From the NCBI RefSeq assembly GCF_947252345.1, contig NZ_CAMXVC010000028.1, forward strand, positions 1 to 24,508: 24,508 nt of DNA, in the 5' to 3' direction. A program made the position numbers and the translations under genes. The notes below the pieces were generated by a model. That model was not told the DNA's origin. It searched no databases and saw nothing but the letters and a program-made list of their open reading frames with translations. How positions within the stretch are numbered: position 1 is the first letter of the stretch; every line of letters starts with the position of its first letter. The stretch comes from an uncultured Finegoldia sp. Lineage in GTDB: Bacteria; Bacillota; Clostridia; Tissierellales; Peptoniphilaceae. Below, piece by piece: positions 15,645 through 21,908 of the stretch.

Positions 15645-16250
15645 TTATTTAATTCCGAGAGCATCTTTTGCGAGTCTATCTGCCATATCATTGTAGGTGT
15701 CATTCGAATGACCTTTTACCTTGACAAAGTTGATGTTTATTTTGCCTTTAACATGGTCTATGAATTTCTTGTAATTTTGTGTGAGCTTGTTGTTTGTCTT
15801 CCACATTCCAGTTGCCCAACTTTCAATTCCTTGATAATCATAGACTATCGTGATTTCTCTCATTTGAAGTTCGAGTGCTTTTTTTATCGCAAAAACCGCC
15901 CCACTGACTTCTCCAGATACGTTTCGGTGTGTTGAAAACTCGGATTGTGGAAATTTTTTATTGAATTTGTCGATTTTTTCATTGTGAAACAACACGCAAC
16001 CGAAGCTGTATTCTCCTGTGTCTTTTTTGAACGAACCATCAACGTATGCTAGACATTCATCGTCGTTCAAATTTTCCACGGAAATATTTTTCTTCTCAGA
16101 AGATTGATTGATAAAATCTTCCGCTTCTTTTATTGTAGTAAACGATTTGTAGATTGCTCCTTTGAATCCGATAACCTCACTTTGACATTCTTGCCAAGAT
16201 TTATAAATTCCAGGATTTTTCCCCACTTTTACGGCATAAAATTTACTCAT
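15645..16250 (-). CDS. rnhA: Ribonuclease H with N-terminal viroplasmin domain
   Basis: A 201-residue RNase H type 1. Residues 1-50 are the viroplasmin/RNase H1 hybrid-binding domain (KFYAVKVGKNPGIYKSWQEC). Residues about 66-200 are the catalytic domain with D71 (YVDGSF), E114 (SGEVSGA), D138 (YDYQGI), H181 (KGHSND) and D191 (MADRLA), the complete active-site set. It cuts the RNA strand of RNA-DNA hybrids, removing primers and R-loops. A GGAG site precedes the ATG. It is divergent from rlmB and converges on the CNNM-type gene. Confidence 0.93.
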   Translation of the reverse strand: MSKFYAVKVGKNPGIYKSWQECQSEVIGFKGAIYKSFTTIKEAEDFINQSSEKKNISVENLNDDECLAYVDGSFKKDTGEYSFGCVLFHNEKIDKFNKKFPQSEFSTHRNVSGEVSGAVFAIKKALELQMREITIVYDYQGIESWATGMWKTNNKLTQNYKKFIDHVKGKININFVKVKGHSNDTYNDMADRLAKDALGIK

Positions 16251-16266
16251 TTGTCACTCCTATTAA

Positions 16267-16295
16267 TTGTAAGAAACTGCTTTATATTGTATAAT
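16267..16295 (+). promoter_or_regulatory. Promoter of rlmB-rae1
   Basis: TTGTAA (16267-16272), exactly 17 nt, then the consensus TATAAT (16290-16295). Start near 16302, about 38 nt before the rlmB ATG. Confidence 0.75.
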
Positions 16296-16339
16296 CTAAT
16301 AAGATTATAACATTAAAATGTTAAAAACAAGGAGAATAA

Positions 16340-17074
16340 ATGCAATATTTAGTCGGTAGAAATCCTGTTATGGAAGCTTTGGAGATGGATATGGGAGTAA
16401 CAAATCTCTACATACAAAAAGGCGAATTAAAAGGATTTATAAAAAAAATAGAAAAAAAAGCTTACGATATGGGAATTAAGGTCGAATACGTCGACAAAAA
16501 ATACATCGAAAAATTTGCAGAAAATACTGCTCACCAAGGTGTAATGGCAAAAATGCCGTCGTTTGGATATTCAAGCGTCGATGAGATGTTGATTTATGCC
16601 AAGAAAAAAAACGAAGACCCTTTCTTGGTAATTTTGGACGAAATCACAGACCCTCATAATTTGGGCTCCATCATTAGAACTTGCGAGGTCGCAGGATGTC
16701 ACGGAGTTATAATTCCAAAGCATCGCGCCTGCGAAGTAAATGCGACTGCCATCAAAACAAGTGCAGGAGCTGTATTCAATATCAAAATAGCCAGAGTTAC
16801 TAATATAACCACGACAATCAATTATTTAAAAGAACACAACATTTGGATTTACGGAGCTTGTGGAGAAGCTAGTAAAATTCACACCGAAACCAACTTGAAA
16901 GGCCCAATTGGACTTGTTATTGGAAATGAGGGCAAAGGAATTTCGAGATTAGTCAGGGAAAATTGTGATGAATTGATTAAAATTCCAATGTTTGGCAAGA
17001 CGGAATCGCTCAACGCATCCAACGCTTTGAGCATTCTAGTTTACGAAATCGTTCGACAAAGGTATGAAAAATAA
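16340..17074 (+). CDS. rlmB: 23S rRNA guanosine-2'-O-methyltransferase, RlmB/TrmH type
   Basis: A 244-residue SpoU-class (knotted) methyltransferase. Residues about 1-75 are the substrate-binding domain (YLVGRNPVMEAL, HQGVMAKM). The catalytic part carries the three SpoU motifs: LDEITDPHNLGSIIRTCE near residue 96, LVIGNEGKGISRLVRE near 193 and IPMFGKTESLNASNA near 215. It methylates a 23S rRNA ribose (G2251 in E. coli) using S-adenosylmethionine. An AAGGAG site precedes the ATG. The rae1-like gene overlaps its end by 11 nt; this yacO-yacP order is common in Firmicutes and supports the assignment. Confidence 0.92.
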   Translation: MQYLVGRNPVMEALEMDMGVTNLYIQKGELKGFIKKIEKKAYDMGIKVEYVDKKYIEKFAENTAHQGVMAKMPSFGYSSVDEMLIYAKKKNEDPFLVILDEITDPHNLGSIIRTCEVAGCHGVIIPKHRACEVNATAIKTSAGAVFNIKIARVTNITTTINYLKEHNIWIYGACGEASKIHTETNLKGPIGLVIGNEGKGISRLVRENCDELIKIPMFGKTESLNASNALSILVYEIVRQRYEK

Positions 17075-17597
17075 ACAAATTTATCTGTACGTCGATGGTT
17101 ATAATATAATTAACGCTTGGCCTAATCTCTACAAATTATCTAACGACATAGATTTGGATAGTGCTAGAGAACAACTGATAGATTATATGAAAGAATATCA
17201 AAACCTAAGTGGTGTCGATGTGTACGTAGTTTTCGATGCTTATCTTGTAAAAGGTGGAATGAGTATCGAAGAAAAAAGAGATAATCTTACAGTTGTTTAC
17301 ACAAAAGAACACGAATCAGCTGACCGCTACATCGAAAGAAAAGTAAACGATATGAAAAAGCACGACAAAATGTACGTGGCGAGCAACGACGGTATGATTC
17401 AAAGAATTATTTTGTCTCGTGGAGGAATAAGAATTAGCGCCAATGAACTCTGGAAAAATTATCTCACTTTGAAAGAAAATTTGAAGCGCCAAAAAATAAA
17501 AAAAAGAAAAACTTCTACCGACAATATCGTCACAATTGACGATGAAATATACGAGAAATTAGAAAAATTGCAAAATAAACTAAAAAAACAAAACTAG
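17064..17597 (+). CDS. rae1: NYN/PIN-like endoribonuclease, Rae1/YacP family
   Basis: A 177-residue NYN-domain protein of the YacP (Rae1) family. In B. subtilis Rae1 enters the ribosomal A site and cleaves mRNA in a translation-dependent way. Conserved acidic positions are visible in YVDGYNIINAW (residues 8-18), VFDAYLV, HESADRYIE and VASNDGMIQ. The C-terminal 40 residues are Lys-rich, as expected for an RNA-binding tail. Its ATG lies inside the end of rlmB, so translation is probably coupled. The stop codon is inside the left arm of a terminator hairpin. Confidence 0.88.
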   Translation: MKNKQIYLYVDGYNIINAWPNLYKLSNDIDLDSAREQLIDYMKEYQNLSGVDVYVVFDAYLVKGGMSIEEKRDNLTVVYTKEHESADRYIERKVNDMKKHDKMYVASNDGMIQRIILSRGGIRISANELWKNYLTLKENLKRQKIKKRKTSTDNIVTIDDEIYEKLEKLQNKLKKQN

Positions 17598-17672
17598 ATG
17601 AACTCATCTAGTTTTGTTTTTACATAAGGAGATATCCACTGTTAATGGATAAAATGAAAACGTTACTAATCT
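17582..17672 (-). ncRNA. Candidate small RNA, about 90 nt
   Basis: A complete minus-strand transcription unit without a convincing ORF. Its promoter is perfect: TTGACA (17707-17702), 17 nt, and extended -10 TGATATAAT (TATAAT at 17684-17679). The predicted start is near 17672. The RNA would hold a 6-bp hairpin (17651-17646 with 17638-17633), an unpaired UCUCCUUA segment (17632-17625) complementary to Shine-Dalgarno sequences, and the 13-bp terminator stem with a T run. It could act in trans on ribosome-binding sites, or as antisense to the tiny ORF opposite. Promoter and terminator are seen in the sequence; expression and target are inferred. Confidence 0.6.
17589..17621. terminator. Bidirectional terminator of rae1 and the small RNA
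   Basis: CAAAACTAGATGA (17589-17601) pairs with TCATCTAGTTTTG (17604-17616), the central pairs forming the loop. T runs follow on both strands: TTTTT at 17617-17621, and seven A at 17582-17588 on the minus side. It contains the rae1 stop codon. Confidence 0.85.
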
Positions 17673-17743
17673 ATTTTTATTATATCATCATTGTTCTGAG
17701 TTGTCAAAAAAAATCTGAAGTTTTATTTGTCTTCTTCGATTAA
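17645..17743 (+). CDS. Possible tiny hydrophobic peptide ORF (32 aa)
   Basis: A 32-codon ORF, MDKMKTLLIYFYYIIIVLSC followed by QKKSEVLFVFFD, with one strongly hydrophobic stretch and a lysine-flanked cysteine. AAGGAG lies 13 nt before the first ATG, longer than ideal; a second in-frame ATG is at 17654. The candidate small RNA on the other strand would cover its ribosome-binding site and start, as in type I toxin-antitoxin pairs. Against this, I see no plus-strand promoter after the rae1 terminator, and AT-rich DNA yields such ORFs by chance. Confidence 0.25.
   Translation: MDKMKTLLIYFYYIIIVLSCQKKSEVLFVFFD
17679..17707 (-). promoter_or_regulatory. Perfect sigmaA promoter downstream of udp
   Basis: TTGACA, a 17-nt spacer and TATAAT preceded by TGA (extended -10). 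It is the best match to consensus in the window. It points away from udp, which ends 16 nt upstream of it, and into a gap with no annotated gene on that strand. Confidence 0.85.
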
Positions 17744-18490
17744 ATTTTCTATTGCCTTTATCGCGACTTTTATCGCAATATCTGTGTCGTGACACACTGG
17801 ATTGTCCAAGTTTTTCTTTTCTCTTTCTTGATTTGCCACAACCAAAAAGCATGACCCACATCTGACACGAAGATAGTTTGCCACTACAAAAAGTGCCGCA
17901 GATTCCATCTCGCTTGCAAGTGTTCCCAGTCTCTTCCAAGCTTGCCATTTGTTCAAAAGTTCATAAGAAACAGGCATTTTTTCGGGCTCGTGTTGTCCGT
18001 AGAAGCTGTCCTTGCATTGAACGACACCGACGTGATAATGTTGCCCCAAATCTTTGCAAGCTTTTATGAGGGAATTTGTTATTTCGATGTTACTAACTGC
18101 TGGAAATTCTATCGGAGCGTATTCTTTGCTAGTTCCTTCGGCTCTAATCGCCGCATTTGCGATGACTACGTCGCTGCTTTTTACATCTTCCTGTATTCCC
18201 CCGCAAGTTCCAACCCTTATGAACGTATCAGCACCGCATCTTACGAGTTCCTCCAAGCAAATCGCAGATGACGCTCCGCCAATTCCGGTGCTCGTCACAG
18301 AAACCTTAACTCCGTTTATAGTTCCTGTGTAAGTAACGTATTCTCTGTTGTCTGCGACTAGTTTTGCATTGTCAAAATATTTTGCAATTTTTTCGCACCT
18401 TTTAGGGTCTCCCGGCAAGATGACATATTTTCCAACGTCACCTTTTTTTATGTTCAAATGATATTGCACGCCTTGTTCTGAATATTTCAT
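17723..18490 (-). CDS. udp: Uridine phosphorylase
   Basis: A 255-residue nucleoside phosphorylase of the PNP/UDP family. It shows the phosphate-binding LPGDPKRCEKIA near residue 26, RVGTCGGIQ near 92, the pyrimidine-side CKDSFYGQHEP near 160 and the ribose-binding ASEMESAALF near 193. It splits uridine with phosphate into uracil and ribose 1-phosphate. The mid-region fits uridine phosphorylase better than purine enzymes. A GAGGTGAT site precedes the ATG. It follows trpP after 60 nt on the same strand; an AT-rich stretch with TATACT/TATAAT in that gap may be its own promoter. It has no strong terminator of its own, so transcripts may run to the hairpin at 17589-17616. Confidence 0.9.
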   Translation of the reverse strand: MKYSEQGVQYHLNIKKGDVGKYVILPGDPKRCEKIAKYFDNAKLVADNREYVTYTGTINGVKVSVTSTGIGGASSAICLEELVRCGADTFIRVGTCGGIQEDVKSSDVVIANAAIRAEGTSKEYAPIEFPAVSNIEITNSLIKACKDLGQHYHVGVVQCKDSFYGQHEPEKMPVSYELLNKWQAWKRLGTLASEMESAALFVVANYLRVRCGSCFLVVANQEREKKNLDNPVCHDTDIAIKVAIKAIENLIEEDK

Positions 18491-18550
18491 AAAATCACCT
18501 CATTATTCTATATAATTATAGTATAACGTAATTTTAAATAAATATCATTA

Positions 18551-19063
18551 TTATGCGTTTATTTTGACGTAATTTGTCTTGTAAATTAATTTTTTGAAAA
18601 AAGCCCCAACAACTGTATTCAAAATCGCAGTCGGCAAACATACCGCTGTGAACATCGAACAGTAAAGTTGAAAGAAGTTTTCCGTTCCCATTCCCATTGG
18701 AATTGCAATCGCCAAGAACACCATTCCACTCACTAAAGTTCCGACAGCAAATATCAAATTTGATTTCACATCAACTTTCCCGAACAACTTGTACAAATTA
18801 AACACGATGACCGAAGAAATTACTTTGTCTGCGATATTTGGAATTTGTCCCATCGGGAAACTCGTCGTGAACGCCGCCAAAAATCCTGCGAACACTCCTA
18901 CTATTAGCGCTTCTTTCAAATTATCCATAAATAGTATCGACAAAAAGAGCATCACCAACAAGAAATCCGGTTTTACTCCCAAAAACAACGCCGGTGTTAT
19001 GTAATGCAACAACAATCCCACACTTAAAAATATTGAACTTACTGTAATTTTTTTTGTATTCAT
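18551..19063 (-). CDS. trpP: Tryptophan transporter TrpP
   Basis: A 170-residue integral membrane protein with about five hydrophobic segments. The N-terminal region around TPALFLGVKPDFLLVMLFLS and the segment FPMGQIPNIADKVISS are typical of the TrpP family that imports tryptophan. The start at 19063 (MNTKKITVSS) is used rather than the in-frame ATG at 19090, because an AAAGGAA site lies before it. The gene follows a T-box leader whose specifier codon is TGG, direct evidence that its expression responds to uncharged tRNA-Trp. This makes the substrate assignment firm. Confidence 0.93.
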   Translation of the reverse strand: MNTKKITVSSIFLSVGLLLHYITPALFLGVKPDFLLVMLFLSILFMDNLKEALIVGVFAGFLAAFTTSFPMGQIPNIADKVISSVIVFNLYKLFGKVDVKSNLIFAVGTLVSGMVFLAIAIPMGMGTENFFQLYCSMFTAVCLPTAILNTVVGAFFKKLIYKTNYVKINA

Positions 19064-19131
19064 AATAATATTCCTTTCTTTTTTCCTCAAATTTTTTCAT
19101 CAGTTTTTTCGTTAAATTTATATTTTCGTTG

Positions 19132-19158
19132 TCAGCTGTTCATTTCATTACACTCACC
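19132..19158 (-). other. Mini-ORFs with strong ribosome-binding site in the trpP leader
   Basis: Between the T-box terminator and trpP, an AGGTGA site is followed after 5 nt by ATG AAA TGA (19148-19140). This overlaps a second mini-ORF, ATG AAC AGC TGA (19143-19132). Neither holds a Trp codon. They may be chance, a relic of an earlier start, or a short upstream ORF that affects trpP translation. Confidence 0.3.
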
Positions 19159-19170
19159 TGCCTTTATAAT

Positions 19171-19427
19171 AAAAAAACACCTGTTCCCCAAAAGGAACAA
19201 GTGTCAATACTCGCGTTACCATCCTAATTTATGTGCAAAAATGCACACATCTCTTTCAGATACTTCCATATCCTATCCCTGTAAAGTGAGAATCACTTTT
19301 TGGACTACTTGTTTTCATCCAAAATTCAGATAACCCCATTCATATAAACTTCCCTTAGAAATTCGCACCAACCATTTCCTCTCTTGAAGTTTCATTTATA
19401 CTACTATCTTATCTATCGAATATATTT
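19171..19427 (-). promoter_or_regulatory. T-box riboswitch, tryptophan specifier
   Basis: The leader shows the T-box order: stem I with the GGTGCGA distal loop segment (19368-19362), a specifier loop with GAA before TGG (19338-19336), the T-box AGGATGGTAACGCG (19225-19212), and a terminator CACTTGTTCC/GGAACAGGTG (19203-19178) followed by seven T. The tRNA 3' end would pair with TGGT; tRNA-Trp usually ends GCCA, so one G-U pair is expected. Uncharged tRNA-Trp should stabilise the antiterminator and allow trpP expression. It also fills the gap of nearly 400 bases between trpP and the upstream gene. Confidence 0.95.
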
Positions 19428-19433
19428 TTATTC

Positions 19434-19461
19434 ATTATACCACATTTAAATTAATTTGCAA
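19434..19461 (-). promoter_or_regulatory. Promoter of the T-box/trpP transcript
   Basis: On the minus strand TTGCAA (19461-19456), 16 nt, then extended -10 TGGTATAAT (TATAAT at 19439-19434). It lies right at the end of the upstream OsmC-like gene. Confidence 0.75.
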
Positions 19462-19914
19462 CTATAAAACAGTTTTAAAATTAATTTTGATTAAATTTTT
19501 GATTGAATTGTAAATCAAAGTGCGATTGAGAACTTCATCCAAAAATCCTTGTAATTCATTTCCCTCATAAAAAGAAAAAAAGTAGACGTCAATGTTTATT
19601 TTTTTGATGAAGCTTTTGTCTTCAAATCCAATTACATTTAGCAAATACATTGGATTTTCAATTTCCAAGCTCGCCTTCGCTTCGATATCTTGCAATATCG
19701 TATTTCTTTTCTTCGCAACTTTTATCATTGAAAGTATTATTTCCGAAACGATGGAGCTTACGAAAAAATCTATCGATGTGAACTCTTCTTTTTCTGAATC
19801 GAAAGAAATCATAGAATCTATCGGCACGCTCGATTTTTCGTTGTAAACTTTCACCAAATCATTGGATACAATTGCTCTGAAGTTTTTTTGAAATGAATTT
19901 ATCTCATCATTCAT
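19462..19914 (-). CDS. OsmC-like protein lacking the catalytic cysteines
   Basis: A 150-residue protein resembling the OsmC/Ohr fold in its element order: a short beta region, a central helix (SIDFFVSSIVSEIILSMIKVAKK, about residues 47-69), beta strands (DIEAKASLEI, KKINIDVYFFSF) and a final helix. OsmC proteins use two cysteines, in the central helix and before the last helix, to reduce organic hydroperoxides. Here those places read SIVSEI and RTLIYNSI, and the protein has no cysteine at all, so that chemistry is excluded. A binding or accessory role is possible. Its ATG overlaps the MetE-like gene by 8 nt (ATGAATGA), with a GAGG site, so it is the last gene of the cluster. The family call is moderate. 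Confidence 0.5.
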   Translation of the reverse strand: MNDEINSFQKNFRAIVSNDLVKVYNEKSSVPIDSMISFDSEKEEFTSIDFFVSSIVSEIILSMIKVAKKRNTILQDIEAKASLEIENPMYLLNVIGFEDKSFIKKINIDVYFFSFYEGNELQGFLDEVLNRTLIYNSIKNLIKINFKTVL

Positions 19915-21082
19915 ATTCTTTCCTCAATTTGTCTCGCGCATCAACCATTGACTGAAGTTTCGCCCTTATGTTTTTGTATTCATTTACAGGTCTGTTCGAA
20001 AAAGTCGCAAATCCACAGTCAGGATTTAGCCACAACTTATCCTCCTCGATAAATGTGAGAGCTTCTTTTGCTCTATTGTATATTTCTTCACTGTCTTCTT
20101 TATCATCGAGCCTTGGATTTAACACGCCAAGACCTAAAATACATTTGTTTTTTATTCTTTCATCACCCAACAGCGCTTTTAATTCTCCAGCTCTCGGTGT
20201 TGAAAACTCCAATGCCAACAAATCGACATTGACGTTCGAGAACAAATCCAAAAGCGGTGTGTAGGGACCCGTCAACAAAATACTTTCATTCTTGCTCCAA
20301 TTTCCTCGACAAACGTGCAGAGATGAGATTGATTTCTCTCTATCGACGCTTTCAACGACGCTTTTTATCAAGTGGGTTGCAAATTTTAATTCTTCTGTAG
20401 GGTCTTTTCTCGTAGACAACGATGCACACATAAATGTTCTCGGTCTTCCCTCCGTGAATACAATTTCTGTGAGAACTGGTTCGTCAAATTGAATCACATC
20501 CACTCCGATTTGTTGAAGATTTTTGATTTCCTTCTTGTAAATTTCGATTACATCTTCTCCCAAATCTTCCTTGCTATCGTAGTATTTCGAGCTCACATTA
20601 GAAAGCCACATACTTCTTGTAACCAAGTAAGGACCAGGCATTGTAATCTTAACAGGTTTATCAGTCAAAGATTTCAAAAGCTTTAATTCTTCTGATACAA
20701 TGTCTCCTTTGTATTCCAATTTGCCTGTGCAGATAGCGTTCTTTATAGACGTAGCCGGAACATCCAACGTGTTCAATATATTTTCAAACTCTCTTTTGTC
20801 ATCGACATAATCGAGCATTTCTGCCATACTCATTTGAGTAACCCCGCCAAGTTTTTCAGAAATAAATGACACATAATTGTCCCTTGCTATCTCTCCACTT
20901 GTTACGACATCTATGTCCAAATCCTCTTGTAGTTTTACAACTTCCTTCGTCATCTCTAAAACCAACTTGTCGTAGTCAGAAAGGCTAATCATATTAGCCT
21001 TTAACATCCTACGAGCTTTCAATATTTCATCTCCTCTTGGCATCGAACCAATCAAAGATGTCTTGAATAATTTATTGTTCAC
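19907..21082 (-). CDS. MetE-like cobalamin-independent methionine synthase family protein
   Basis: A 391-residue single-barrel protein matching only the C-terminal catalytic half of MetE. The zinc ligands are H256 and C258 (LHVCRGNW), E292 (LALEFS) and C356 (NPDCGF); the QFDEP motif is at 198-202. It lacks the N-terminal folate-binding half, like the folate-independent core-MetE enzymes, the B. subtilis YxjG/YxjH group and epoxyalkane:CoM transferase. It should activate a thiol at zinc for methyl or alkyl transfer; the donor and acceptor are unknown. Translation starts at GTG (21082), 11 nt inside the preceding gene, with an AAGGA site. It is tightly coupled on both sides within an unusual operon. 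Confidence 0.85.
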   Translation of the reverse strand: MNNKLFKTSLIGSMPRGDEILKARRMLKANMISLSDYDKLVLEMTKEVVKLQEDLDIDVVTSGEIARDNYVSFISEKLGGVTQMSMAEMLDYVDDKREFENILNTLDVPATSIKNAICTGKLEYKGDIVSEELKLLKSLTDKPVKITMPGPYLVTRSMWLSNVSSKYYDSKEDLGEDVIEIYKKEIKNLQQIGVDVIQFDEPVLTEIVFTEGRPRTFMCASLSTRKDPTEELKFATHLIKSVVESVDREKSISSLHVCRGNWSKNESILLTGPYTPLLDLFSNVNVDLLALEFSTPRAGELKALLGDERIKNKCILGLGVLNPRLDDKEDSEEIYNRAKEALTFIEEDKLWLNPDCGFATFSNRPVNEYKNIRAKLQSMVDARDKLRKEYE

Positions 21083-21899
21083 TATTGAATCCTTTTAAGA
21101 AATTTCCCAAATATTCGTTAGCTTCTGTGATTTGTTTGAAACCATCTCTTCTTCCAGGAATCCATTTTTTCAATCCTTCAAGGTCCATTATTTCTTTTTC
21201 TTTTTCGTTGTTGTAATCCATCTTGAACATAATATCATCAAATGCTTCGATGTCTTCATCAGAAACTTCCGGATTAAATGTGAATATACAGTGGTCAAAA
21301 TTGTCTGTTTTTCCCAATACTTCAACGTCGTTTTCGTCAATAGTGCCGTCTTTTGCCCAAGCTTGGAAGTTTTTATCCAAGCAGAATGTTGCATCAACTT
21401 CTCCATTGACCATAGCAATCATACTGTCTTTTTCGCCACCAACGTGGTCTCCATGCAAACCTACGCCAATGTCAAATCTCTTTTCAGTGTAATCTTTTCC
21501 AAATTCCAATCCATTTTTGTGCAAAAAATTAATAGGAATAAGTCTTGCTTGTGGAGAATCTATCGCACCAAATCCTATTGTTTTGCCTTTCAAATCGGAA
21601 ATGCTGTTGAATTTATTCTTCTTAACTACAAGATAAGTCTTTTTATCTCTGTCAGTATCCCTCATACATCCTATTTTTTCTTTTCCTTCCAATCTCAAAT
21701 TTGCATCTAATTGAGCAAGTGGAGAATTCCAGGCACCGTCGATTTCACCTTTAACCAAAGCATCCACTTGCAACTTGTAATCTTTGAAGAAAACGCCTTC
21801 GATTTCTGCTCCATTTTCCTTGAAAAATTCTTCTATCATTTCCCAAATAACTGTAACTCTTGGTGCGTAAATAACTGCACCTATTTTTAATTTTTTCAT
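21072..21899 (-). CDS. PhnD-like substrate-binding-fold protein without signal peptide
   Basis: A 275-residue type 2 periplasmic-binding-protein fold, close in pattern to phosphonate/phosphite binding proteins (PhnD). The marks are GEIDGAWNSPLAQLDANL near residue 53, KKTYLVVKKNKFNSISDLKGKTIGFG near 86-111, VNGEVDATFCL near 164 and a C-terminal GLKKWIPG. It starts directly at the first beta strand (MKKLKIGAVIYAP), with no signal peptide or lipobox, and no ABC permease or ATPase gene is near. It is therefore probably cytoplasmic, perhaps an enzyme or carrier, as MqnA/MqnD and Thi5-type proteins are with the same fold. An AGGAGG site precedes the ATG; it lies 9 nt after a flavoprotein gene and overlaps the MetE-like gene. 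Confidence 0.75.
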   Translation of the reverse strand: MKKLKIGAVIYAPRVTVIWEMIEEFFKENGAEIEGVFFKDYKLQVDALVKGEIDGAWNSPLAQLDANLRLEGKEKIGCMRDTDRDKKTYLVVKKNKFNSISDLKGKTIGFGAIDSPQARLIPINFLHKNGLEFGKDYTEKRFDIGVGLHGDHVGGEKDSMIAMVNGEVDATFCLDKNFQAWAKDGTIDENDVEVLGKTDNFDHCIFTFNPEVSDEDIEAFDDIMFKMDYNNEKEKEIMDLEGLKKWIPGRRDGFKQITEANEYLGNFLKGFNSEQ

Positions 21900-21908
21900 T
21901 TTTACCTC

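Noticed and set aside
18970..19107. Out-of-frame ORF starting at an ATG in the trpP leader and overlapping trpP
   Set aside because: It is a Lys/Tyr-rich frame with a weak start that runs antagonistically through trpP; it looks like a shadow of that gene.
21132..21710. 192-codon open frame on the plus strand opposite the PhnD-like gene
   Set aside because: It is rich in Phe, Ser and Cys, matches no family, has no plausible ribosome-binding site and lies fully inside a well-supported gene on the other strand.
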